A stretch of 54,455 nt of DNA from Lachnospiraceae bacterium (GTDB lineage: Bacteria; Bacillota; Clostridia; Lachnospirales; Lachnospiraceae): positions 1 to 54,455 of the forward strand of contig JAFRZM010000036.1 in the NCBI GenBank assembly GCA_017442585.1, in the 5' to 3' direction. Position numbers and translations under genes: made by a program. Position 1 is the first letter of the stretch; each line of letters opens with the position of its first letter. The notes beneath the pieces are model-generated. The model did no database searches and was not told the origin of the DNA. It was given only the letters and a program-made list of their open reading frames with translations. This document shows, one piece after another, positions 19,840 through 28,067 of the stretch.

Positions 19840-20835
19840 ATGGCAGCAATTAATATTGGTATAGACTTAGGTACAGCAAGTGTACTTGTTTATATCGGCG
19901 GCAAAGGTGTAGTTTTGAAAGAGCCTTCAGTCGTTGCTTTTGATCGTGATACACAGAAGATAAAGGCTATCGGCGAAGATGCGAGACTTATGCTTGGTAG
20001 AACGCCGGGCAATATCACAGCAGTTAGACCACTTAGACAGGGTGTTATTTCCGATTATACAGTAACGGAGAGAATGCTCCGTCATTTTATACAGAAAGCT
20101 TTGGGAAGAAAGGTATTCCGTAAGCTTAATATGGCAGTATGTGTACCGAGTGGCGGTACTGAAGTTGAGAAGAAGGCCGTAGAAGATGCAGCAGTTAACT
20201 GCGGCGCTAAGGAAGTATTCATTATCGAAGAGCCGATTGCGGCAGCTATCGGTGCAGGTATAGATATATCAAAACCATGTGGTAACATGATAGTTGATAT
20301 AGGTGGTGGTACAACAGACATCGCAGTTATATCGCTCGGCGGTACAGTTGTAAGTACATCAATTAAGATTGCGGGAGATGATTTCGATGAGGCAATCGTT
20401 CGTTATATGAGAAAGAAGCATAATCTTCTTATCGGTGACAGAACTGCAGAAGATCTTAAGATTAATGCAGGTACATGTTTCCCACTCGCAGAGGATATGA
20501 CAAGAGACGTTAAGGGACGTAACTTAGTTACAGGTCTTCCTAAGACAGTTACAGTATCTTCTTCAGAAGTTGAAGAGGCATTAAGAGAAACAACAACACA
20601 GATAGTAGAGGCTGTTCACTCAGTATTAGAGAAGACTCCGCCTGAACTTGCTGCAGATATAGCAGAGCGTGGAATCGTTCTTACAGGTGGCGGTGCTATG
20701 CTTAGAGGTTTGGATGAACTTATCCAGGCCAAGACCGGAATCAACACCATGGTTGCAGAAGATGCAATGGTATGTGTTGCTAAAGGTACAGGTGCGTACG
20801 TAGAAGTCATGACAGGAAAAATGGCTGATTTATAG
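19840..20835 (+). CDS. mbl: MreB-family actin homologue (Mbl-like)
   Basis: 331 aa, an MreB-type bacterial actin that guides the cell-wall synthesis machinery under the membrane. Actin-fold phosphate loops are clear: GIDLGTASVLVYI near the N-terminus, MIVDIGGGTTDIAVISLGG in the middle and GIVLTGGGAMLRGLDE late, with EEPIAAAIGAG between. Being followed by two flagellar rod/hook genes reproduces the Bacillus order mbl-flhO-flhP, so the Mbl paralogue is the best name. Ribosome site GAAAGGGG. A sigma-28-like promoter lies directly upstream. Paralogue assignment rests on synteny, the family on sequence. Confidence 0.92.
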   Translation: MAAINIGIDLGTASVLVYIGGKGVVLKEPSVVAFDRDTQKIKAIGEDARLMLGRTPGNITAVRPLRQGVISDYTVTERMLRHFIQKALGRKVFRKLNMAVCVPSGGTEVEKKAVEDAAVNCGAKEVFIIEEPIAAAIGAGIDISKPCGNMIVDIGGGTTDIAVISLGGTVVSTSIKIAGDDFDEAIVRYMRKKHNLLIGDRTAEDLKINAGTCFPLAEDMTRDVKGRNLVTGLPKTVTVSSSEVEEALRETTTQIVEAVHSVLEKTPPELAADIAERGIVLTGGGAMLRGLDELIQAKTGINTMVAEDAMVCVAKGTGAYVEVMTGKMADL

Positions 20836-20886
20836 ACTATGGACGGTCGCGGTTTTACCTGGCGGTAAAAGGAAAGGAGCGACAAT

Positions 20887-21684
20887 ATGGTAAAAGGGTT
20901 ATACACAGCTTATACCGGAATGATCAACCAGATGAATAGGCTGGATGTTCTTACGAACAATCTTGCCAACTCCGCAACGACGGGATTTAAAAAAGAAGGT
21001 GCAACCACGCAGTCATTTGATGCAATGTACACCTTTAGAATTAAGGACGAATCGTCCTATAATCTTGCCCGCCGTATCGGTTCAATGAGCCTTGGTGCTA
21101 AGATCGGTGAAAATTATACCGATTTTGATCAGGGATCGTTTAGAGAGACGGAGAATCTTACAGATTTCGCTTTGGGTGGCAGAGGTTTTTTCGCAATAGC
21201 ATATACTAATAAAGCAGGCGAGACTTCGATGAAGTTTACCCGTGACGGTGGATTTGTAATTAATACAGACGGTTACCTTGTGACTAAAGACGGTGACTAT
21301 GTATTAAACAGAAATGCCGCACTTAATGGTAATACAGGTGAGGCAGGATATATTCGTGTAGATCCGACAAAGCCTATTCTTGTCGATTCATACGGCAGAA
21401 TATATCAGGACGATGTACAGGTTGCCGATATCGGAGTTATTGACGTTGCAGACTATAATTATATAGAGCATTTCGGCGAGAATCTTTATCAGTTACATAA
21501 CGGTGGTCAGATTGTTGACGGTACAGCCCAGGTTTACCAGGGTGTTCTTGAAATGTCAAATGTTAACGTTGTTAATGAAATGGTTCAGATGATTAATGTT
21601 ACACGTGCATATGAATCAAATCAGAAGGTTATCCAGTCTATAGATACAACGCTTGAAAAGGCCGTTAATTTGGGTAAAGTATAA
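20887..21684 (+). CDS. flhO: Flagellar basal-body rod/hook protein (FlhO/FlgF-type)
   Basis: 265 aa. The N-terminus (MVKGLYTAYTGMINQMNRLDVLTNNLANSATTGFKKEG) is the flagellar rod/hook signature: a helix followed by NNLAN and TGFK. The C-terminus has the matching YQGVLEMSNVNVVNEMVQMI and YESNQKVIQ helix. The middle reads as the FlgE/F/G beta domain (GRGFFAI, TRDGGFVIN, GYLVTKDGDYVL). It is exported by the flagellar type III apparatus and polymerises in the rod. It follows mbl by 51 bases, with GGAAAGGAGCGACAAT as ribosome site. A small perfect hairpin (TTTTACC/GGTAAAA, 20853-20870) lies just ahead. Confidence 0.92.
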   Translation: MVKGLYTAYTGMINQMNRLDVLTNNLANSATTGFKKEGATTQSFDAMYTFRIKDESSYNLARRIGSMSLGAKIGENYTDFDQGSFRETENLTDFALGGRGFFAIAYTNKAGETSMKFTRDGGFVINTDGYLVTKDGDYVLNRNAALNGNTGEAGYIRVDPTKPILVDSYGRIYQDDVQVADIGVIDVADYNYIEHFGENLYQLHNGGQIVDGTAQVYQGVLEMSNVNVVNEMVQMINVTRAYESNQKVIQSIDTTLEKAVNLGKV

Positions 21685-21695
21685 TATGCATTCAA

Positions 21696-21721
21696 GGAGG
21701 AGGATTTTTTAATTCTCCTCT
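21696..21721 (+). other. Stable hairpin between the two flagellar rod genes
   Basis: An 11-bp stem with two G-T pairs (21696-21706 with 21711-21721) and a TTTT loop. The 5' arm is a ribosome-site look-alike (AAGGAGGAGG) without a start codon at a usable distance. There is only a weak T-run after it, so it may be an attenuator or an RNA-stabilising stem at the end of flhO. Confidence 0.55.
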
Positions 21722-21748
21722 AAATTTTTAAAGACAAATTACCGATAT
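21721..21748 (+). promoter_or_regulatory. Sigma-28-type promoter of flhP
   Basis: TAAA (21721-21724), 16 bases, ACCGATAT (21741-21748), 78 bases before the start of the second rod gene. Spacing is identical to the sites at 19788 and 49167. Confidence 0.68.
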
Positions 21749-21826
21749 AAAAGAATATGGGGTCTTGTCCCTGTAAAATGGTAACGAATGTATTATAACA
21801 TAGATAAGATATAAGGAGAGACGCTT

Positions 21827-22645
21827 ATGATGAGAGCATTATGGTCAGCTGCATCCGGAATGATAACCCAGCAGACTAACGTCGATACAATAGCAAACAA
21901 CATCTCTAACGTAAATACAACAGGTTTTAAAGGAGACAGAGCAGAGTTTAAGTCTCTTTTATATCAGACAATGCAGGCAAGAACTACGACTGCAAACGGA
22001 GCAAGAAAGCCGGTTCCTGCACAGGTAGGTTTAGGTACAAGACTTGCCGCAGTAACTACTTCCTTCTCTCAGGGATCTATAAATGAAGTTGATTCACCTA
22101 CAGCGTTCGCTATAGAGGGCCAGGGCTTGTTCGGTGTAATGGGTGAAGACGGACAGGTTTACTATACGAGAAACGGTGATTTTCAGTGGTGCATGGGAAC
22201 TGACGGTGTAACTCTTGCTACTAAAGACGGTTATCCGGTTCTTGATACAAACGGTGATCCGATTGTTTTGCCTGATGATGTAAGTACAAGTAATGTGCTT
22301 TGGACAACAACAACGGGTGAGCTTGGATATGTCGGAGAAGACGGTAATTACGTAAGCCTCGATCAGCAGATAGGATTATGGCAGTTTAATAACCCGGCGG
22401 GCTTAGAGAAGATAGCAGGTACGAGATATGTTGAAACTGCAGCATCAGGCCCTGCAATGAGTGAAATGGATACTCCGGGATTACAGAAGAGTGCAGTTAA
22501 GCATGGCTTCATCGAGATGTCCAATGTTAAGCTTGCTGATGAAATGGTTAACTTAATCGTTGCACAGCGTGCTTACGAAATGAACAGTAAGGCTATTCAG
22601 GCAGCAGACGATATGCTCGGTCAGGCTAATCAGCTTAAGAGATAA
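21827..22645 (+). CDS. flhP: Flagellar basal-body distal rod protein (FlhP/FlgG-type)
   Basis: 272 aa with both terminal signatures of flagellar rod proteins: MRALWSAASGM...NNISNVNTTGFKGDR at the N-terminus and FIEMSNVKLADEMVNLIVAQRAYEMNSKAIQ at the C-terminus, which is the closest match to FlgG. The central part holds EGQGLFGV and YTRNGDFQW. Start ATG 21827 (a second ATG follows at once), with AAGGAGAGACGCTT upstream. It has its own sigma-28-like promoter in the 142-base gap after flhO, so it can be expressed apart from mbl. The rod-binding protein gene follows 55 bases on. Confidence 0.93.
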   Translation: MMRALWSAASGMITQQTNVDTIANNISNVNTTGFKGDRAEFKSLLYQTMQARTTTANGARKPVPAQVGLGTRLAAVTTSFSQGSINEVDSPTAFAIEGQGLFGVMGEDGQVYYTRNGDFQWCMGTDGVTLATKDGYPVLDTNGDPIVLPDDVSTSNVLWTTTTGELGYVGEDGNYVSLDQQIGLWQFNNPAGLEKIAGTRYVETAASGPAMSEMDTPGLQKSAVKHGFIEMSNVKLADEMVNLIVAQRAYEMNSKAIQAADDMLGQANQLKR

Positions 22646-22700
22646 GTAATAGTCAGATAGCAGGTGAGTTAAGAGATTTAAGATAAACGGAGGGATTGTT

Positions 22701-23042
22701 ATGGATCCGATTACATCATATCTTAATAATAATATTAATAATATACAGAACCCACGCGATAAGAAGTTAGAGAATTCTATAAAGTCGGATCTTTCTAAGG
22801 CTACGGATTCAGAGCTTATGAGCGTATGTAAGGAATTTGAAGCATACTTTACAGAGCAGGTTTTTAAGGCAATGGACAAGATGGTTCCGGAAGAAACTTA
22901 TATTGATGGCGGAAATAACCAGCTCAAAGAATTCTATAAGGGTGAGCTTCTTCAGAATTATGCAAAGACAAGTGCCGAAGGCGAGGGGCTTGGAATAGCG
23001 AAGATGCTTTATGAATCAATGAAGAGAAACTACGATATATAG
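22701..23042 (+). CDS. FlgJ-like rod-binding protein (no muramidase domain)
   Basis: 113 aa. The C-terminal 70 residues (LMSVCKEFEAYFTEQVFKAMDKMVPEE, GGNNQLKEFYKGELLQNYAK, GLGIAKMLYESMKR) are the rod-binding domain found at the N-terminus of FlgJ; the cell-wall hydrolase half of proteobacterial FlgJ is absent, as usual in Firmicutes. It probably caps or scaffolds rod assembly. Ribosome site GGAGGGATTGTT. It is the last gene of the flhP unit, ending at a GC-rich terminator at 23069. Confidence 0.87.
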   Translation: MDPITSYLNNNINNIQNPRDKKLENSIKSDLSKATDSELMSVCKEFEAYFTEQVFKAMDKMVPEETYIDGGNNQLKEFYKGELLQNYAKTSAEGEGLGIAKMLYESMKRNYDI

Positions 23043-23068
23043 TTCTTTTTATAAAAATTTAATAATTG

Positions 23069-23097
23069 AGGCGGCGAATGCCTTTCGCCGCCTTTCT
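23069..23097 (+). terminator. Rho-independent terminator after the flagellar genes
   Basis: GC-rich 10-bp stem (23069-23078 with 23084-23093) followed by TTTCTTTTTAT. Confidence 0.92.
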
Positions 23098-23214
23098 TTT
23101 TATAGAAATTTAAGAATTGAAAGTCTTTACCGACTGTTAAAAATCGTGGTATCATTTGTATATCGAATTTTACTGTGTTAAAGACTTTTGACACCGGTCC
23201 GGAGGATGTTTAAC

Positions 23215-25428
23215 TTGATAGATATAGAAGGATATGTTGTTGGAATAAGATGGCGTAAAGATGAGACGGGATATACAATCTTTGACCTTATGGTTGATGA
23301 GGAAAAAGTTCCTTGCGTCGGCGTTATAAATATGATAGAGCAGGGTATGAACCTTAAGCTTACCGGAGATATGGTGGTTCACCCATTGTATGGTGAGCAG
23401 TTTAGCTTTTCGAAGGCTGAATTTATGCCGATACGAGATGCACTTACAATGGAACGTTATCTTGGATCCGGTGCGGTAAAGGGCGTAGGAGTTGCTTTGG
23501 CGGCAAGGATTGTCAAAAGATTTAGTGACGATACTTTCAGAATTATAGAAGAAGAGCCTGAACGCCTTGCGGAAGTAAAGGGTGTTTCCGAACGTAAAGC
23601 AATGGAAATTGCAGAGCAGTTTTGTGACAGGCGTGACAACAGGGAAGTCATGATGTTTCTGCAGAAATTCGGAATAAGTAATAAGCTTGCGGCAAAAATT
23701 TATGAGAAGTACGGATTCGAGACATATAAGATAATAAAAGAAAACCCTTATCGACTTGCGGAAGAAATAGACGGTGTTGGTTTTAAAAGGGCGGATGAGA
23801 TAGCTGCAAATATCGGAATTAATGTTGATTCCGATTACAGAGTGCGCTGTGGTATAAGGTATGTGCTGACAATTGCGGAAGGCAAAGGTTCAACATATCT
23901 TCCGCTTGACAATCTCGTAAAAGAATCTGCCGCACTTTTGTCCGTCGATGAGGAAATTATACGGACGCAGATAGTGAACTTAAGCATAGACAGAAAAGTT
24001 ACGATTAAAAATGATGAAAATGGGGCCCCTTGTTGTTATCTTCCGTATCTATACGGTGCGGAACTTTTATCGGCCAGAATTCTTTCTGAGCTTACCGGTG
24101 ATATGATTGCAAAAGAAAGTGATATCGATAAGTTTATCAGGGAATTCGAGTCAGAGGAAGGAAAGACCTTAGACGATATTCAAAAAGAAGCGATAAAGGC
24201 CGCTATTACGTCGACGCCGGTAATTGTAACGGGAGGACCCAGAACCGGAAAGACTACTATAATTAACGCGATGATTCGTTATTTTGAGAGAAAGGCTATA
24301 AGCTTTCTTCTTTGCGCTCCTACAGGACGTGCGGCAAAACGAATGAGTGAAGTTACGGGATATGAGGCAAGTACTATACATAGAATGCTCGAATATTCTC
24401 GTGGTGATGAAGAGCGCCTTGAATTCAAATATAACGAAGAGAATCCATTGGAAGTTGATGCGATAATTGTGGATGAGATGTCGATGGTCGATATAAGGCT
24501 TTTCCTTGCGCTTTTAAAAGCAATCGTTCCGGGAACAAGACTTATAATGGTGGGAGATGCCGCGCAGCTTCCGTCAGTAGGTCCCGGAGCTGTTCTTTCG
24601 GATCTTATAGGCAGCGGGTACATTAAGACGATAGAGCTTAAAACTATATTCAGACAGAAAGAAAACAGTGCCATAGTAACAAATGCTCATAGCATCATAG
24701 AAGGCAAAAGCGTTTCCGTCGAAGACAAAACGGAAGATTTCTTTTTCCTAAAGCGCTATGATTCAAAGGCCGTCACGGATGTCGTGATAGACCTTATAAT
24801 GAGACATCTTCCTAACCATTTTAAGGTCGATATAAAGGATATTCAGGTTCTTACTCCTACAAGAATAGGAAATACGGGTGTTGAAAATCTTAATATTGTA
24901 TTGCAGGCATATATAAATCCGCCTGTGGACAATAAAAATGAATATAAGTACATAAATACCGTCTTCCGTGAAGGTGACAAGGTCATGCAGATTAAAAATG
25001 ACTATGATATAACCTATAGGATTGCCACATCGCTCGGCATTACTGTCGAGGAAGGGAAGGGCGTTTTTAACGGTGATATGGGTATTATAAAGCGAATAAA
25101 TCCGGAAAACGACTATGTTGAAGTGGTATTTGATGATAATAAAGAAGTTATTTATGACAGAGAGCACTTGAGCGAACTGGAACTTGCATATGCAGTAACT
25201 GTTCATAAATCGCAGGGAACCGAGTATCCGGCAGTGATAATCCCGGTGCTTCCCGCACCGCGACCGCTTATGAACCGTAATCTTTTATATACCGCTGTTA
25301 CACGTGCAAAGCGATGCGTGGCGCTTGTGGGTGATGAAGAGGTTTTTGGTACGATGATACGGAATAAAAACGAGATGGAACGTTTCAGTGGTTTAAAGCT
25401 TCGCATAAGGGAGGTAATGGAGCATTAA
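23215..25428 (+). CDS. recD2: RecD2-like 5'-3' DNA helicase (SF1B)
   Basis: 737 aa. The start is TTG 23215, 9 bases behind GGAGG (23201-23205); the frame is open back to TTG 23188 and ATG 23206, but these overlap or precede the ribosome site. The N-terminal part (IEGYVVGIRW, then helix-hairpin-helix-like segments near AARIVKRF and LAEVKGVSERKA) is typical of RecD2. Walker A is GGPRTGKT (340-347), where the family usually has GGPGTGKT. DEMSMVD, a VTVHKSQGTEYP motif and LLYTAVTRAK close the motor. It unwinds DNA in repair or recombination, without RecBC partners. comFC overlaps its end. Confidence 0.94.
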   Translation: MIDIEGYVVGIRWRKDETGYTIFDLMVDEEKVPCVGVINMIEQGMNLKLTGDMVVHPLYGEQFSFSKAEFMPIRDALTMERYLGSGAVKGVGVALAARIVKRFSDDTFRIIEEEPERLAEVKGVSERKAMEIAEQFCDRRDNREVMMFLQKFGISNKLAAKIYEKYGFETYKIIKENPYRLAEEIDGVGFKRADEIAANIGINVDSDYRVRCGIRYVLTIAEGKGSTYLPLDNLVKESAALLSVDEEIIRTQIVNLSIDRKVTIKNDENGAPCCYLPYLYGAELLSARILSELTGDMIAKESDIDKFIREFESEEGKTLDDIQKEAIKAAITSTPVIVTGGPRTGKTTIINAMIRYFERKAISFLLCAPTGRAAKRMSEVTGYEASTIHRMLEYSRGDEERLEFKYNEENPLEVDAIIVDEMSMVDIRLFLALLKAIVPGTRLIMVGDAAQLPSVGPGAVLSDLIGSGYIKTIELKTIFRQKENSAIVTNAHSIIEGKSVSVEDKTEDFFFLKRYDSKAVTDVVIDLIMRHLPNHFKVDIKDIQVLTPTRIGNTGVENLNIVLQAYINPPVDNKNEYKYINTVFREGDKVMQIKNDYDITYRIATSLGITVEEGKGVFNGDMGIIKRINPENDYVEVVFDDNKEVIYDREHLSELELAYAVTVHKSQGTEYPAVIIPVLPAPRPLMNRNLLYTAVTRAKRCVALVGDEEVFGTMIRNKNEMERFSGLKLRIREVMEH

Positions 25429-26122
25429 TCTTTTAGATGTTATTTATCCGCGGCGATGCCCGTTATGCAGACAGGTTATTGCAAAAGACGAGATTTTTTG
25501 TGACGGTTGCATGAGAAGTTTAAAAATTATAAATCCGCCTGTTTGCGTTAAATGCGGTAAGGCGGTTGAACATAAGGCAATAGTATTGTGCAACGACTGC
25601 AAAGAAAGAACGCGTGAATTTGTTGAAAACAAGGCACTTCTTTTATATGAGGGTGAAGTTAAAAACGCAATGTACGATCTTAAATATGCGAATAAACGTG
25701 ATAATGCATATGCTTTTGCCTGCCTTATGGTGAAACGATTCGGAAAATATATAAAAGCTCTTGATATAGAGGCTATAGTGCCTATTCCGATACATGAAAA
25801 GAGGCTTAAGCAAAGAGGGTATAATCAGGCGGGGGTGATTGCCGATCATATGGGAAAAGCGCTTGATATAAAGGTTTTGCATGATTATCTTATAAGAGAG
25901 CAGGATACAATGCCTCAAAAGGAGCTTAATGACCAGGAACGTAAAAATAATATGAAAAATGCGTTTAAGGTAGTGCAAAATGATAAAAAATTTGGTAGAA
26001 TATTGCTGATTGACGACATATATACTACAGGCTCTACACTAAGCTATGCGGCAAGGGCGCTTAAATGTGCCGGAGTAAAGGATGTATATTCAATGACAGT
26101 GTGCATTGGAAAGGGATGTTAG
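25424..26122 (+). CDS. comFC: ComFC-family phosphoribosyltransferase-like competence protein, probable ATT start
   Basis: The reading frame is homologous to ComF well upstream of its first ATG (25511): codons from 25424 read INLLDVIYPRRCPLC and then FCDGC, the N-terminal zinc finger of the family, followed by PPVCVKCGK and CNDC. The only stop-free, ribosome-site-spaced start is ATT 25424, 9 bases after AAGGGAGG; no ATG, GTG, TTG or CTG exists between the in-frame stop (25415) and the finger. From ATT the protein is 232 aa, normal for ComFC. The PRPP-binding loop is IDDIYTTGSTL at 196-206. In naturally competent bacteria it acts in uptake or processing of single-stranded DNA. The start overlaps the recD2 stop by 5 bases, suggesting coupled translation. 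Confidence 0.88.
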   Translation: MNLLDVIYPRRCPLCRQVIAKDEIFCDGCMRSLKIINPPVCVKCGKAVEHKAIVLCNDCKERTREFVENKALLLYEGEVKNAMYDLKYANKRDNAYAFACLMVKRFGKYIKALDIEAIVPIPIHEKRLKQRGYNQAGVIADHMGKALDIKVLHDYLIREQDTMPQKELNDQERKNNMKNAFKVVQNDKKFGRILLIDDIYTTGSTLSYAARALKCAGVKDVYSMTVCIGKGC

Positions 26123-26152
26123 ATAGAGCCGTGAAGATTGGAGGATTTACAC

Positions 26153-26560
26153 ATGGATGTAAAGAATTGTAAACAGTGCGGAAGATTGTTTAATTATATG
26201 GGCGGGTTGCAGATTTGCCCATCATGTAAAGAGAAACTTGAAGAAAAGTTCCAGCAGGTTAAGGAATATATCCGTCAGCACGGAAAAGCAGGACTTCAGG
26301 AAATTGCAGATGAGAATGATGTAGATATCAAACAGATTAAGCAGTGGGTACGCGAGGAAAGACTTGTTTTCGCGAAGGATTCTGATATCACGATCGAATG
26401 CGAGAACTGCGGTGCGCCTATCAGATCGGGTAGATTCTGCCCTAATTGCGTTAATAAGATGCAGAGTAATCTCGCAAGAGGTATTAAGCAGGCACCTACG
26501 CCTGAACCTGCAAAGAATTCTCATGACAAGGATAGAATGCGTTTCCTTGATACCCACTAA
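26153..26560 (+). CDS. Flagellar-operon zinc-ribbon protein (YvyF/TIGR03826-like)
   Basis: 135 aa. The start is ATG 26153, 8 bases behind GGAGG; an in-frame TTG at 26138 only overlaps that site. The N-terminus is a zinc ribbon (CKQCGRLF...ICPSC), the middle a winged-helix-like segment (GLQEIADENDVDIKQIKQWVREERL) and then a second ribbon (CENCGAPI...FCPNC). This is the YvyF family, which in Bacillus lies after comFC and before flgM and influences flagellar gene expression (synteny recall). Here flgM is absent downstream; a terminator follows instead. The exact molecular role is unknown. Confidence 0.85.
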   Translation: MDVKNCKQCGRLFNYMGGLQICPSCKEKLEEKFQQVKEYIRQHGKAGLQEIADENDVDIKQIKQWVREERLVFAKDSDITIECENCGAPIRSGRFCPNCVNKMQSNLARGIKQAPTPEPAKNSHDKDRMRFLDTH

Positions 26561-26576
26561 AGTCAGACGAAAATTT

Positions 26577-26607
26577 AAAAGCTACCCAGGAAGATGGGTA
26601 GCTTTTT
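26577..26607 (+). terminator. Rho-independent terminator after the YvyF-like gene
   Basis: A 12-bp stem (26577-26588 with 26595-26606) around GCTACCC/GGGTAGC, ending in five T. Confidence 0.92.
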
Positions 26608-26625
26608 CCAAATTAGGGTGAGGTT

Positions 26626-27003
26626 ATGGTTAACGAAAATAAAGTACGCTTAATGACTAAGCTGACCGTATTTGAAGAAAATAAAGGTCGTAGACCGTTT
26701 GATATAGGAGATTACTATAAAAGCGATTTCATAAGTAAGAATCTTATATTCGGTTTTATTGCCGGAACAATTGCTTATGCGATTGGCTTTGGATTTTGGG
26801 CTGTATACAATGAAGAAGTTTTGGTAGAAAAGCTTCTTACCATAGATTTCGGACGTATTGTATTTGGGGTGATAGTAGGATATGCTGTTTTTATGGTGCT
26901 TTATCTTACGGTGTGTTACCTTGTTAGTGAATACAAATATCGGAAGACTATTAAGAGTTTGAAATCCTATAAAAAAGCATTAAAGAAATTGGAGAACTGG
27001 TAG
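26626..27003 (+). CDS. Unknown two-helix membrane protein upstream of the c-di-AMP cassette
   Basis: 125 aa, not recognised. It has two clear membrane helices (about 40-62, LIFGFIAGTIAYAIGFGFW; about 82-106, IVFGVIVGYAVFMVLYLTVCYL) framed by a charged N-terminus and a very basic C-terminal tail (KYRKTIKSLKSYKKALKKLENW) that should face the cytoplasm. Ribosome site TGAGG. The next gene starts 3 bases after its stop, and cdaA follows that, so it belongs to the cdaA unit. No domain beyond the helices can be named. Confidence 0.78.
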   Translation: MVNENKVRLMTKLTVFEENKGRRPFDIGDYYKSDFISKNLIFGFIAGTIAYAIGFGFWAVYNEEVLVEKLLTIDFGRIVFGVIVGYAVFMVLYLTVCYLVSEYKYRKTIKSLKSYKKALKKLENW

Positions 27004-27006
27004 ACT

Positions 27007-28023
27007 ATGGACAATTTATTTGAGATAAAAACCAGGATAGTTACGTTTGTTGAGAAATACGAAACCTACGTTAAGCCGGCATCTCGATTTGTGCTTATGT
27101 TGACGGCATACCTTATGGTATATTTTAATATTTCGTATTATTCGAAAATAAACGTAATCTTTATACCGATAATACTTTCTGTAGCTTGTGCGCTTTTGCC
27201 TTTGAGTCTCGGATCGGTGGTACTTGGGTTATATACGGCAGCGAATCTTTACGGACTCGGTATTGAGATAGCGGGTGTATTTCTTGCACTTTTAATTCTT
27301 ACATATCTTTTGTATTTTAGATTTACCAGGGATAAGGGAATGCTTTTGGTGCTTTCACCTGTCGCTAATTTTATAGGGGTACCGTATGCACTTCCGGTTA
27401 TTACCGGATTACAGTATCAGCCTGCGTCATCAGTCGGAGTGCTTATGGGAACGGTTATTTTCGGGTTCTTAAAGGGTATTAAGGCTAATGCGGATCTTCT
27501 TCTTGCTTCGGAAGATTTAAAGACGACGAAATTACACATAGCAGTTGAACAGATAATTGCAAATAAAGAAATGTGGCTCATTCTTGGTGCATTTTTCTTT
27601 ACGAGTGTTATTGTTTATTTTATAAGACGCCTTGCGATAAAGAATTCATGGCGTATTGCAATAGTTTCCGGTATTGTTGTACAGCTTCTTATAATTCTTA
27701 TAGGCAAGCTTTTACTCGGTAATCCGTACGGAATCGTAGGACTTATGATAGGATCTATTGTTTCGGGTCTTATTTGCCTTATATTCCGGTTTTTTGCATT
27801 TGATCTTGATTATCAGAGAATTGAGCATGTACAGTTCGAGGATGAGAATTATTATTATTATGTAAAAGCGGTTCCGAAGGTATTAATACCGGTTAAAGAC
27901 GTTAAGGTTAAGACTTTTAATGAGACAAAGGTCAAGAGAGAAGAAGGAATTGAAGAAGAGATAGCGAAGGAATTTGATATCGATCCTAAGCATCTTAAGA
28001 ATAATAAGGATATTAATGAATAA
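27007..28023 (+). CDS. Unknown polytopic membrane protein upstream of cdaA
   Basis: 338 aa, not recognised as a named family. About eight or nine hydrophobic segments lie between residues 28 and 270, including ALLPLSLGSVVLGLYTAANLYGLG and IVVQLLIILIGKLLLG; a cytoplasmic tail of about 65 residues follows, containing a YYYYVKAVPKVLIPVKDVKV stretch and a very acidic/basic end. The fixed position between a small membrane protein and cdaA, with 3- and 44-base gaps, suggests a link to c-di-AMP signalling or envelope work. Permease or scaffold roles are both open. Confidence 0.78.
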   Translation: MDNLFEIKTRIVTFVEKYETYVKPASRFVLMLTAYLMVYFNISYYSKINVIFIPIILSVACALLPLSLGSVVLGLYTAANLYGLGIEIAGVFLALLILTYLLYFRFTRDKGMLLVLSPVANFIGVPYALPVITGLQYQPASSVGVLMGTVIFGFLKGIKANADLLLASEDLKTTKLHIAVEQIIANKEMWLILGAFFFTSVIVYFIRRLAIKNSWRIAIVSGIVVQLLIILIGKLLLGNPYGIVGLMIGSIVSGLICLIFRFFAFDLDYQRIEHVQFEDENYYYYVKAVPKVLIPVKDVKVKTFNETKVKREEGIEEEIAKEFDIDPKHLKNNKDINE

Positions 28024-28067
28024 GTCGTATTTGTGAGTTGATGTGATATCGAAAGGGGGGGTAAAGC

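Noticed and set aside
20853-20870. Operator before flhO (TTTTACC/GGTAAAA)
   Set aside because: Perfect but short (7 bp), inside a co-transcribed gap; no promoter there, so only an RNA stem can be claimed.
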